A stretch of DNA of 64,000 nucleotides, taken from Podospora comata. Taxonomy: Eukaryota; Ascomycota; Sordariomycetes; Sordariales; Podosporaceae. The position numbers were made by a program, and so were the translations under genes. The notes below the pieces were generated by a model. It was given only the letters and a program-made list of their open reading frames with translations, searched no databases and was not told the DNA's origin. Below, piece by piece: positions 45,471 to 56,593 of this stretch (positions are counted from its first letter, which is position 1; every line of letters begins with the position of its first letter). The stretch spans positions 2,790,001-2,854,000 of the forward strand of contig CP071498.1 in assembly GCA_017354895.1 (NCBI GenBank), written 5' to 3'.

Positions 45471-48429
45471 GCTTAATTCCATGGAGCTTCTTCTTGGCAG
45501 GTTTGGTCACTTTGGTCTGTTTTCCTGTCGTTTTGTGTGTATGTATGTGTTTGTGTGTGTGAGAGAGAGATGTTTTCCTTGTACTTATAGGTGTTGCGGA
45601 TGTAAATTCTAGAAAGCTAAGCCATTTCTGGCTACAGTATGATCTACTCAACATCCAGCTCAGATAACGCGAATATCATACAAGCTGCTTCAAGCGCGTA
45701 TTGATATACGCTCTACGCCAAACACCGCTGTCATCTGTCTCATCTCAAAGACAAATCTCGCTACATAGGTGCAGAGCTGTATCTTTAAACATATGTAGGT
45801 CGCAATGTAGTCGCCTCCCGGTACCTATCATTTGCCTAAGATATAGCTATGGAAGAGCATACCTATGTTCTGCTCTCCATTGCCGACATCAAATTCCTGA
45901 TGTTTGTACCCAACGAAGATCCGAACGGCGTGCCTGGTAGAAGATACTTTATCACTTCAACTCAGGCTGACCACAGGGTGACTCTAGCCGTCATACCGAG
46001 TACTTATCCACATTTTCACCCCTGCCGTCCACGGTGAGCTCGATTCCGTGCGGAGGTTTGATTCCTTAGTTTTGAGGTCGCTCAGGTGGCTGCATGCGCT
46101 GGTGAGGTCTTCCGCATACTGAGCGGGCAATAACTACACCTGCGGGATTCGTCCTCGGCAGCCTTAAAAGCATCCGGTGCTCAACGCCCAAATAGTAAAT
46201 GGGAAAAACACAAAGACGGACATAACAAAGTTGACAAAAGCAAAGGGTAAAAATCCTGTATTGTTAAGCTTTATATCTTCTAGCCATCATCCACGATGAT
46301 ACTTTTTTCTTCTTCTTTTTTTTTTTTTTGGTTTTTTTTCTTTTTTTGGTGTATACACAGGCACAAAAGGTATGAATAGCAAAATTATCTTTTTCAGAAC
46401 CTCATTACTAGACTAAACTCTGGATCGCGCATTTAGGCTTGGGAATATTCAGGATAGGAACGTCCTGCGTAGCGCTGCTTCTACGATCTATCGCCTGAGG
46501 CTTATTGAAGGGCTGCTGCCCAGAACAGATGGCTCCTGGCTGAGAGGAGATGGCTTGAGGAGCTGGATAACGCCGGGTTTGCCGTGCTTTTATGGGTGAC
46601 TACCTAACGGCGATGCTACCAGCGACGATATGACCGCGGTAGCGCCCAAGGACCTAATTACAGATCGAGATGCTAGGCAGACTCAGAAGGGAAACCATCT
46701 GCCGGCAGCCTCCCCGCGCTCGAGCTTTTCGAACTCCTCCACGTTATGGAGGCCGCGCGACACAGCGCGAGACATTTTCTCAAGCCACACCTTCTTCTAT
46801 TTACGGTTGAACCTTGGCGTTGGCTGCTTCGGCCAGTTCTTTCGCCTTCTCTAGCTCTGCCTCCACCGCGTCGTTTTGCAAGATAATCTGGTGAGTTGCT
46901 GGGAGTGAGCATGCAAAATATAAATCTTCAAACAACCACATTTATAGTGCATGCGTGTAAATAAATCTACATAAATCAAACCTTGGTACACAAAAGTATT
47001 TACATTATAATTTCTGTAATAATACAGATTATACGCGCTTAGTTGTTGATGGATTTGTAGTTTTGTAGACAAAATGCTGTGTTTTTTTAACACAAAATGC
47101 AGTACAAGGACGGAAGACGAGCCACAACCAGCGTAACCAATTAAGTAGTAATCAGTGATCGCTGCCATGGACTTGGCGGAACCAGACATTGAGAAACTAT
47201 CTTCAACTGAGTATCCCTTTCCAGAAGATCTGAACCTTGGTTCGTCACAGTTCTACAGAGACATTGACGATACCCAGTCGTAAATGACATCTGTGGGCTG
47301 TAACGCTAGGGCGGGTGCGGGTTTTGTTTGGCATGGTTTTGGCTTTCAAAGCGACTTTTCTTGAACTACCCGATATCCCGTAGTCTTTTCACTCTTACTG
47401 GCTTCAGTAAGCTAGTTGCAGCTCGGTTTCCATTTTTCATTTTTAAACAAAAGACTGAGGAACGCCGATCCTAATGGTGATACGCATGTACAAGTTATTA
47501 TTATAGTTGCAGAATCTGGCGTGCATTATGAAGCCACAACCTGCCCCTATAGGATACAAGACGGGTTATTGTTTCAAAATCGACAACCCACTTTGAGTGG
47601 TTCATTCCTGTGGTTTTGCCGTATCCTCTCCGTAAATTTGCTTCCGTAAGTAGATCCGAAGAGTAACCTCACTACTTGTGTAGCTTCATAGTGAGTGTAT
47701 CTGGCTGAGGTTCGCTTGGCTATAGACAGTGATGTCACCCACACCTAGACTTTCTGTCTTGTATAAGTGCAGTCGAGCTTGCAAACACAATGCTGCGGAC
47801 AGGGAGGGTTACACCGGCACACGAAGGATCCAAGAATGGCAATCTCTAAGCGGTTTTACCCCTTGGCATCTCTACCTGAGGCAACAAGTGCTGTTTATAA
47901 CATTGGTCTAGGGATGCAACACCAGTGAGGGGCTCAGGGGTAGTCACAAATAAGAGCGCCTCTCTATTATACGCGCGCAGTGTGATTCTAGTCTTCCAGC
48001 TTGTGATATGCAATTAATGCACCTTCCATCTGGTAATACCTACCCAAACAATACAACCTTTCAGGTGGCACAGAGGTCTTAACCCTAGGGATCGGGGCTC
48101 ATTCTTGGTTCTATAGTAAGATGTGGAAGGCTCTCGTTTCGGAAGCCGATGATTAAACTATATCGATCAAGAGGGTGCAAGCAGTAGTGATCTTCTCTAT
48201 TAGTCCCCATTGTCCTTATTTTGCCATTGTATAGAATGATGGTTACGCTGGGTTTAAACTTCTGTGTCACCGTTTTCGCTGCTTCACAAGAGCACATATA
48301 TGTTACTGCACCTCGACTAACAGTGAAATGTTCATCCCTCATAACCGGTGATGGAGCACTACCTTGATGAAGTATAGTTTTCTCATTAGGGCCTGATCCT
48401 TTGTCTCTTGCTATAGCAGCGATGATCTG
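45471..48429. other. 3 kb of gene-poor, AT-richer sequence with ORF fragments
   Basis: No intact gene. A minus-strand patch at about 46680-46860 reads AELEKAKELAEAANAKVQP in one frame and MSRAVSRGLHNVEEFEKLER in another, and 46410-46600 gives DVPILNIPKPKCAIQ; these may be parts of one decayed gene. The stretch 46900-47160 is especially AT-rich and includes a GTGTT-T5-AACAC hairpin near 47076-47093. A minus-strand ORF at 48085-48447 has no recognised domain. Confidence 0.4.
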
Positions 48430-49625
48430 GTTATTAACCTTGGGCATACTGAGCTAGTTAGCAACATGCTCCCCGTAGTCAGGCGGTGTGACCACACCGA
48501 TCTCTTCATCTGCCGTTGATAACCGCTGCACTAGGTTCCTTCCTCGTCTGGTGATGCGTCAGGGGAGATCAATATCGTGACGGGGATGGTCGAGCGGAGT
48601 TAGGAAGTATGTCCATCTGGATTCTTAAGCGCGATCTTCAGGTCCAGTTTGTGCCGAATCTTGATCCCCTTGGCGTCCACATCCTAAAGACATTTTTTCA
48701 GCTCCCTCGGCAAATATAGGGACGTCTTCACGACCCAGGCTTCTCGATCTGTGCCGCTTATCCCGCTTTGCCAATGCTCATTTCTGCTTGTAATAATGGC
48801 CCAGCGGTCAATTTCTTTTTCCTTATTATATTCCTTACCATTGTAACCTATTTGTGGAGGTATGATAATTATATGGACTTCCAGCAACTTGACCGTGATA
48901 TCCCTTAGTTCTAGTCCTTTTAGTAACGGAATAACTCTCGTTTCCAGGGGTAATGAGCTTCCAGAGGCAATTGCTTTCCGTGGCCCTATATTTGAGTAGT
49001 CCACTTTATCAAGCCAGATGTTCTCAACGTTTATTACATGCAAGAAGCCTAGCGTCGAGGCCTCAATCGACCGTATGATTCGTAGGTGCTTATAGGTACG
49101 TAAGTCGGATGCCAATTTTCGCCGCGTCACAGTCGCCTTTAGCTGGTACATATTGTTCGCTTTACATGTACCCTCGACACTTTCAGTTGTATTACCCCCT
49201 AGAATTATTTGGAAGGCCATTCGTAGTTACCTGGTTAGAGCGTGCGCCCCCCCGCAAAGTATGCTTGGCTATCCGACGTGCTGTCTACCGCGCCAACACC
49301 AACAAAGGGGTGCCACCGATATTCATAAAACTGAATGGTCTTGCCTATCGTACAGCTCCATGTGCCTAAAGACGCCTTTGCGTACGTCCAGCTAGCTAGC
49401 AGAGTCAGCAGTCATCTCAGCGTTGCGCTGGAGCGTATGCGCCATACCTATAGTGAAGCGTTCCTGTCAGCTTCAGTCGGATGTTGTCGACCTTGAGCGG
49501 TACTGAGAGGTAGAGAACGACGGTACCCTTCAAGAGCTGGCCTGACGCCTCGTGTTGGTTATCTCGAAAAACAACAGCATCATTCTCGAGTCTATAGCCT
49601 AGACCAGTTTCTATTCCCCAGAAGC
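48430..49625 (-). pseudogene. Decayed arrestin-domain gene, CreD-type
   Basis: Read on the minus strand, segments in three frames align in order with fungal CreD/Rod1-type arrestins, the adaptors that bring HECT ubiquitin ligases such as Rsp5/HulA to membrane transporters. These are: near 49600, LENDAVVFRDNQHEASGQLL; near 49345, IGKTIQFYEYRWHPFVGVG; 49220-48684, FQIILGGNTTESVEG, YQLKATVTRRKLASDL and the arrestin C-domain piece LLKGLELRDITVKLLEVH; and finally DVDAKGIKIRHKLDLKI and STIPVTILIS. I count at least five disruptions: frame changes plus stops, one where the family has Gln (CAG to TAG before DVDAKG). A family intron could explain one frame change. No upstream start or promoter was found. 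It is a pseudogene of a conserved host gene; the functional copy must be elsewhere. Confidence 0.75.
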
Positions 49626-51735
49626 AACGCATGCAGCGCAGTTCTTACCCTATCTGGAAGAGTGTGTAGGAATTTTTTCCAGTCAATAGAGCGAGGAGCA
49701 TCTTTCAAGTCGGAATAGTGAAAAAACAGTGGCTGATAGGGTACCTGTAGAAGGTTGTCAGACATAGAGTGTGGCGGTGTGTAAATTCGGCGTCGTTTGT
49801 ATACGCCAGATATTGATACTGGCATATACCAATTGCCTTATAGAAATGTTGGACGTCTAAATTGGAGATTGATATCTCCGAAAGGCTGAGCCATACCAGG
49901 TCTCGATCCTTCCGACCGCGGTATAAAGGATAATGTGATTTAGCCGTATCGCGTAGAAGAGTAAGGCAACATGGGGGCTCATTAAAAAAAGTAACGGTCA
50001 ATAACAAAGCTAAACTATCTTGTCCAAGTGACTCTGACCTTTTAATGAAGATCCCTACCATAATAAACTCCACATTATGATTATACACGCGATAAAAGCG
50101 CAGAAAAGACTAAACCCGTTACGGACAGATATACTAGTCGACTTTAAGGGTTGCGGCATCAATGCAGTGAACAGATATGGCTGAGAAGGAACTGGTTGTG
50201 ATGGTTTGATGTCTATGTGGCGAGTTGACGTTACCAGTAAGGTGACCAAACGAACATTTCTCAGTAGTGGCCGACAGACCAAGTGGCCAGGACTCGAGAC
50301 TAGAAGGTGGCGCCGCTTTAGTGACAATAGAACCGTTACCAAAGGAGGATTGTGGCTGAACCCGGGTATAAGTCGACTCGCGACCACAGTTTTCAACAGG
50401 GATTACAGTAATGCATGGAGCCATTGGTCAACCAGCTGCTGGAAGGATTTCGAAGACCTAACTTTGATTTAGATATTGAAGGGTTCAAATACTGGCAGTC
50501 AGATTTGAATCCAATTTCCAAAACCAGCTTTACATAGCCTGGCGTCCATTTCATCAGTCACAACAGCCCCCTACCACTAGCACCCACCATACCAAGCCTT
50601 CTACCCAGAAAGCCAGCTGTCTATCAGGATTATCCTGATCGAGTCCTCTTGCCTGCATCAACCTTGCCTGCCGTACTAGAGAGACTGCCGATATAGCCAG
50701 TATGTCTAAGCTGGATCACCTCATTATAGAAACCAAAGCAGTGAGTCAAAAACTGGCCAGAACTCAACTGAGCCGCGATGCCGCTATGAAGGAGTTTGAG
50801 AGACAACTGGAGCTTGACAAAGCTTACCTCCGGCAGCACGATGACCATCTCGATAGCCTCCCTGTAGCAAAGAACCTACCCCGGGCGTTAACCTTGCCAA
50901 CAGTCAGGTTGACTACGTTAAAATATCTAGTCTGGGCCGTGATTATATCGTGGCTTCTTTGCGCACGTTCATCTTCAATTTCAATCCCTCCCGATGACAA
51001 CTTTGTGGCACCCCCAAGAAGACAGTTGAGGCTGTGCGTGATGCCTCCACGTTGGGTGGCAGCGCTGTCATCAAGGCCTGTAATACTCAGCCTCAGGTAC
51101 AAAATACGGAAATGAAATTTGTTGCGATTCATATTCGTCGCCGACTTATGGGGAAGTCATTGTCTAATATGATGGTGATAAGCAGAGTGCATAAACACCC
51201 TCAAGACTGACCCATCTCAAACTTTCAATCCGTAGAGGACCTAACTCAAGCCTCTTCATGACAGGCTTGAGCCGAGGTGTGGGGCCGGAAGAAAAGAGCA
51301 AAGGTCGGCAACAGGAGGGGCAGGAGTGCTCAGGTGCTCCTTCCACCTGAACAGTGTGCACCAGAGAGCCAGTGGGCGGTCTCCACTTTCAGGGTTCACA
51401 CATGGAATTCGTTCATTCAGGCAGCAACCATTTACAGCATTTTTCGACCATGGCCTGGCAAATCTTGCGCAACACGGACCAACCAACTGGCGAACCAAAA
51501 TCACAGGGGAGCTATGCAAAAGAGTGAGGTGGTTGTATTGCTCTTCCATGTGTGCATCTGCCAATCCACCCTCAAGGTACCGGTTACCATCCAAGAAAAC
51601 AATTCGAGAAGACTCAGCTGACAAAGGAGTGTCCCTAGAGTAACCCTAAACCCGACAACCTGGAACCTTGCTTTTCACTGAACCGAACCTCCACTTCCTC
51701 CTAGCCCAAGTTGGACATCCGAAAGGGCTTGGCCT
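49626..51735. other. Gene-poor stretch with weak ORFs
   Basis: A plus-strand frame from about 50417 gives MEPLVNQLLEGFRRPNFDLD then a stop, and the same frame stays open afterwards to about 50700. A second ORF at 50702-51115 (MSKLDHLIIETKAVSQKLAR) begins with a coiled-coil-like segment. They read like parts of one decayed gene but I recognise no family. Other ORFs are not convincing. Confidence 0.3.
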
Positions 51736-52100
51736 CTAGCGGACACAGGTGCAATCGCACACGCTCCAGCCAAAGACGCAACTTTGACGCCAGATGCGGG
51801 ACTTGATGCTGGCGCAGGAGTAAGATCGCTGCGAAGCCTCACCGCGGCAGGCAGCATTGCAACGGTTGGCCCTGTTATGTGGTTAGCATTTTGGATCTGC
51901 CTGATACACCACTCGACAGAAAGGAGCACATACCAATCAGTCTTGCAGCCTCCAGTAGCCTGCCAGGTGATGTCTGCCTGTCTAGCATTCAGAGGTCCGG
52001 TAGACTCCTCAATGATTTCGACTTCGTTGGCTGGCGCTGCGGCACCCGAAACAGCAGCCACAAGGCCGGTCAGAAGCAGAATAAGAGCTTTGGATTGCAT
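51736..52100 (-). CDS. Small secreted eight-cysteine peptide, CSalpha-beta (defensin-like)
   Basis: Two exons on the minus strand, 52100-51934 and 51871-51736, encode 100 residues. The 62-nt intron has a GTATGT donor, a GCTAAC branch point and a CAG acceptor, and splits a Trp codon. Unspliced, the second half is read in another frame and looks meaningless; spliced, it yields seven of the eight cysteines. Residues 1-20 are a clear signal peptide (basic start, ALILLLTGLVAAV core, small residues at the cut). An acidic pro-region (NEVEIIEES) ends at NAR40, a possible dipeptide-like or Kex2-like processing point. The mature part has Cys at 52, 60, 64, 75, 87, 94, 96 and 98, giving CxxxC (60/64) and CxC (94/96 or 96/98), the CSalpha-beta signature of defensins; the 10-residue gap after CxxxC equals that in plectasin. 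It is cationic and Arg/Trp-rich. Likely an antimicrobial or effector-like extracellular peptide; activity is unproven. Confidence 0.75.
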
Positions 52101-52211
52101 TTTGGTGGATGGATAAGATGTGTGTTTGTGAGTTCTTTGTTTGGGGTTCTTTGAATACTGAAGCTGATGATGGTGAGAAAATAGCCATTCCAAGTCGAAG
52201 AGTCTCCTCTC

Positions 52212-52217
52212 TTTATA
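52212..52217 (-). promoter_or_regulatory. TATA box of the secreted peptide gene
   Basis: TATAAA on the minus strand in the context AAGTATAAAGAG, about 112 bp upstream of the start codon. It supports the gene being transcribed as modelled. Confidence 0.5.
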
Positions 52218-53599
52218 CTTTTTTAGTGCCACAAGAACTTGTCACGAAGCAGTGCCTATGTTGCGACTGAACTGGACGATTACAACATAACGAGTCTCTT
52301 CTTGCTGATCACCAGCGCCTCCTATCTCATGATCTTCCAGCTATTCAAAACAGAAGAGTAAGACGGACCAACTCAAGTCACTGAGATCTTCACTATGAAC
52401 TGGATTTGGAAAGTGTTTGAGGCCAAGACACCCACGATTCTACAGAGTACAGGCTGGGCTTTCTCCTATACACGATCTCATGAATTAGGGCAGCCAACCA
52501 GGCGCTCATTTCATCAAGGAACGGCTGAACTTTGAGTCGCCCGATCCCAGGCCTTACCATTTGGTTGAGCCTGGACGAGTAGAGATCAACATCACTTCAT
52601 CCGGTCCAGTTGCTGTGTGTCAGTAGTCTACCATGTTCGGCCAATAGCTGTGTTTGGCCGTGTTGCAATGTCTGGTAAGACACTATATCCAGGTGCAAGC
52701 GAGGTGGCGCAGTCTAGGCACTATGTCATTTATGATTTCCTTACGTCAACGTCCGAAAGTACTAAGAAACTGCGCTGACTTTTTGAAAGCTCAGACCTTT
52801 CAAAGATCCCTTCTGCAAGGAACGACACTGTTCGACCCAAGTCATCCCAGTTTTGTTAGGATGTTGAACTCACGGTCGACAACGATCCGTCCGTTTGCTT
52901 ATTGTTGATCTGCGCCTAACCCAGTCTGATTATCCCCGAGGGCCTAGAAATCAGCTGGTGGCGATACCAAACATTGGATAGAAGGGGGTTCCCCGCATCA
53001 AACTTTACAGTACCAAGGCCGATCGCCAAGGACTGGTGTAGCACAGTATGCGACATAACACCCAGTCGATAGAGGAATAGGAACTGTGACAAAATATTGG
53101 TGATTCAAAGATGTTCAATATGCCTCTCGGCTACCTTTCAAGGCCTCTCGACTACGTTTTGAGTCAACTCGACTATCTTTGATGATCTCTTAGTTGTCCT
53201 TGAATGCCTCTTGACTATTCCGAAACGCCCAAACATCTTTTCAAGGCCTGCTCTCTACGAGGTGCATAGTGGTTCAAGTTTTGTCCTACACGCAGATGTC
53301 GAGTCCGACAAGGGGGAAGACGCATGATGATCCAGTCAAAGACGACGGGAAGTTACATTGTCGATTAACAGGGGATGGTCTGCTGCCTGTGGTCCCCCAG
53401 CGTTCGTCTGGATGGGTGAAGCGATCATCCGAGAGCTTCGGGACTTGTGAGGCGCAAGGTGAAATCAAGGCCCTTGACATGTTCTTTAGCAGCTTCTTCT
53501 CTCTTGAACGTGCCGCTGAAGTGAACTCTTCACCTCATTCATCCACCTTTGATGGTCATAACCGCCTGCAATGAACTCATTAATGTTGAAAACACGACA
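52218..53599. other. Intergenic region with a degenerate minisatellite
   Basis: No gene seen to 53100. A short-period repeat follows at 53105-53215. The ORF at 53269-53574 has no motif. Confidence 0.45.
53105..53215. repeat. Degenerate tandem repeat, period about 21 bp
   Basis: Five or so units related to GCCTCTCGACTACCTTTCAA, each ending in a CTTTCAAG- or CTTTGAT-like part. Similar units in the opposite orientation occur at 55880-55985. Confidence 0.6.
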
Positions 53600-55827
53600 A
53601 CAACCACCAATATCGTCACCCTTCTATATCGGTCAAAACATCCTCAGTTGGCGAAGCTCCAGAGAATGACGAGTTCGAGAAGCTAGAACATGCATCGCAA
53701 GCAGCTACAAGATTGCCATGGAGGCCTCGATACCTCAGACTTGGTGTTATTCTGGTCTTTCTCGTTGTTTTTGTTCTGATCCAGCCCCATAGACCGCTGA
53801 ATGTGGTACCAAAAACAGCTGCAATATGGTAATCGCAAGATTCGCTTCAGCACAGTGTGAGGGACTGGCGGGCGACGAAGGAAAGAAGGTCTTGGTCATG
53901 TTTGGCGATCTCACCTTTACCAGGGATGATAGCCTTCCAAAAAGCGTCTCGGACTGCTGGGACAAGGGCGGCATGATCCGTCCCTTCCAGTCCAAACTGC
54001 ACAAGTCAACGCTATTCTTGTGTAGGCCACGTTATGCCATCAAGAACATCAGTCTGGTGCGAAATGGAACCAAGATTATTGAGACCGCCGACCTGGAGGA
54101 ACCAGAAGCGCAAAGAACTTTGAGTAAGATCAAGCCTCTGGACTTCCTGTCGACTCTTCTGAAGAGCTTTGAGACTAACCACCTCGAGTTGGCCTACAGA
54201 ATGCATGGACACGTGATAGAGGTTGGGGGCAGTAACATTAGCGTGGACAAGGTGATGGGGACCGCCCTACCATATCGGCATGGTCTCCATCAGAGCCAAA
54301 AAGCTCTCGAGTTATACGATGGTCATGTTCTTGAGCGAGCGGCAGCAGAGTTCTATCGGCAATTTGGCGCCATGCTGGGCAAGTTATTGCTTCTGGAGCC
54401 CGCCTCGATAAGCTCTTTTTGATCTCTCTCCATCAATGACGACCGTCTGGTTATTCGGGCATGGGCCGCACATTGGATGACTGGCTTAACTGCGACCTGC
54501 ATTGCGCTGTGCGCCGTGCTCATTTTTCTTCTCCCTAAAGGAGGAATACTGCCTTGCAACCCAACAAGTCTTGCCGGGATGGCAGCACTCGTCTCTCACA
54601 GCCAGGACTTAGTTGAGAGACTGAAATTATCCGCGGCAGCAAGGAACAAAGCACTTGAGCGTCGTCTCCACGACACATCGTTCAAGTCGGTGGTGATTGA
54701 CGGTGCGGGATCAGGCTGTGAGAGGTTCGTCATTTTGGACACTCGCCACGCCTCCCACCCGCAGTTTAGGACCCGGAACTTCAATAAAAAGGCAGCGGTG
54801 CTACCTCGTCCTGCCACCATTCACCCCTTCTCTCGAGTAGCACTCTTTTCAGTATTGGGTGGCTCAATAATAGCACTCGAACTGATGCTACGAACGTCAA
54901 ATGACGAGCATGGGCTTGGGGACGCAGGGGATGATGACACATACATCATCTATACCTGGACCGTACTTCCGGTTCTTGTCTTTGGCCTCGTTGCCATGAT
55001 GATCTCGTCGATCGACTTCCATCTACGATGCGTCGCGCCGTATGGGAATCTAGGGAAGACTGTGTCCGCGAAATCCTTTGTAGAGCAAGATTTCCTCGAC
55101 ATGTCAACTTATTGGCGTGTGACGTTATCTTTGAAGCGGTGGATGTGAATGCGACGTTTATTGGCGGCGATCTGGCGCTCGATCTGAATAACCCGCCGCG
55201 GGTAGTGGAGGGATCGGCGACGGAGTCAACTATGAGGAGCGAGACCAACAACAGCAGCGCGGTGGATTGTCTTTATGCTCACCTCCCTGTCCTGCCAGTA
55301 ACAAAGGGGCTGAGGTTGTACCCATTGTTTCGGTATCTGACCTCTTCTTTTAGGGCCATTCCGGTGGGGCATCTTGGTGATCCGGATAAGATAGGGGAGG
55401 TGGCAGAGGCGATCAAGTATCAGTATGGGATTATCCAGGCGCAATACTTGGCGGTGCAGCTTGTTCCGGCTGGTGAGACAAACGTGACGCTGTCGGGGGG
55501 GTGTGGATGGGGACGCAGTGGGTTGGGGATGGGGGGGAATGGGAGAGGGTACTGGGGAAGGATATGAGGTTTTGGTTGGGGTGGGGGGATGTGGTTGATG
55601 GTGAGGTGGGGAGTTGTAAGAGGTTTGGGATTTTTGCTTGGGATGAGGGGACTGGGGATGTGTAGGAGGGGGATAGTGAGGTGGAGATGATGGGGGTAGG
55701 ATTGGGGGACGGGATGGATGTTGATACTGAGTATAGGGAGGCGGGGGGGTATGTCAGTGTCAGGGAGAGTGATGCGAATGATATGGGGCGTGTTGGGGTT
55801 GATGGAAGGCCACGTTACAGACAATAA
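53600..55827 (+). pseudogene. Decayed DUF3433-family membrane protein gene
   Basis: DUF3433 proteins are large fungal multi-pass membrane proteins of unknown function, often with two copies of the domain. Here the plus strand carries pieces in order: DEFEKLEHASQAATRLPWRP and YLRLGVILVFLVVFVLI (53640-53820); a soluble part 53826-54422 (KKVLVMFGDLTFTRDD); after one in-frame TGA, DRLVIRAWAAHWMTGLTATC and the typical second half IYTWTVLPVLVFGLVAMMIS followed by SSIDFHLRCVAPYGNLGK (54423-55148); then, in another frame, NATFIGGDLALDLNN to YGIIQAQYLAVQLV (55150-55480), and a last shifted piece with KDMRFWLGWGDVVDGEV. I count about four to six disruptions, including TGA at 54420-54422 where Arg (CGA) would fit. 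The TGA and a TAG in the last piece are compatible with C-to-T change. It is a pseudogene. Confidence 0.7.
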
Positions 55828-56593
55828 AATAGAGACTACAACCAAGGAAAGGCTTTAAAAGATAGTCGGTGGGTTCTTACAGACAGGTAATAGACCTTGA
55901 AAGAAGTTAAGGACCTTTGAAGATAGTAAATATGCCTCCGGAAGATTTAAAAGGACAGTTAATGAACCTAAAAGGCATATTCAAGGGCGTAACGAAGAGA
56001 TAAGAGAATGGCTGAGGGGCTTACAAATCCTTAATCTTATAATGTGGTCTCTTTTAAATACATATATTCTGTGATGTGAGGGGTTGGAGCAGGTGACCGA
56101 GGAGAAAGGAGCGGCGTCTCGGCGTGGGAAGGAAGGGGTGGAAGGCTTCAAGAGAGGTGGGAGAATGGTTTCATTGTTCTTTGTTCAGTCAACCACCGTG
56201 CTCTCATACCTAGGTAACATGCCAACATCAATAGCTCAACAACATTATCCACAGGCCCAGTAAACTCGTGAAGCATCAAAACGTTCCTGAAATTTAACCA
56301 GGATCACATCTTCAGCTGCCAAGGTCGTCAATTCCCCAAGTTGTCAAAGCTTGGAGCCTGCTCGTCGATCCCCCGCATCAGCATTGACTGACCCCGACAA
56401 TGAACCGAGGCTCGTCCCGCTGATTCCCCTGTTACCCCAGGTTTTGTGGCTGCAAGATGCAATCCAACTTGGGAATAGTGTCGATTTGACACCTGCCCCG
56501 CTTCTCGGATATATTGACGTCTCGGATGTAGATGCTCTCTCTGTCTTGAACAGACCAATCTGTACAGCTTCCCACCGTCAATCAAACATCACA
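55828..56593. other. Intergenic region with short degenerate repeats
   Basis: Contains repeat units at 55880-55985 and the promoter of the acyl-CoA ligase gene. No ORF is supported. Confidence 0.5.
55860..55985. repeat. Degenerate tandem repeat related to that at 53.1 kb, opposite orientation
   Basis: About five units of 19-22 bp of the type CTTTGAAGATAGTAAATATGC. The reverse complement resembles the ACTATCTTTGAT-type units at 53.1 kb. A single similar unit (GAAAGATAGGTGATGGACCT) lies near 58515. Confidence 0.45.

Noticed and set aside
45340-45474. Plus-strand ILLGILLE-type repeat as a membrane protein
   Set aside because: It lacks a sensible start and flank; the minus strand of the same repeat gives an acidic repeat continuous with a longer coding-like region.
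46900-47160. AT-rich patch with a small hairpin as a MITE or other DNA transposon
   Set aside because: No matching terminal inverted repeats or target-site duplication could be found by eye.
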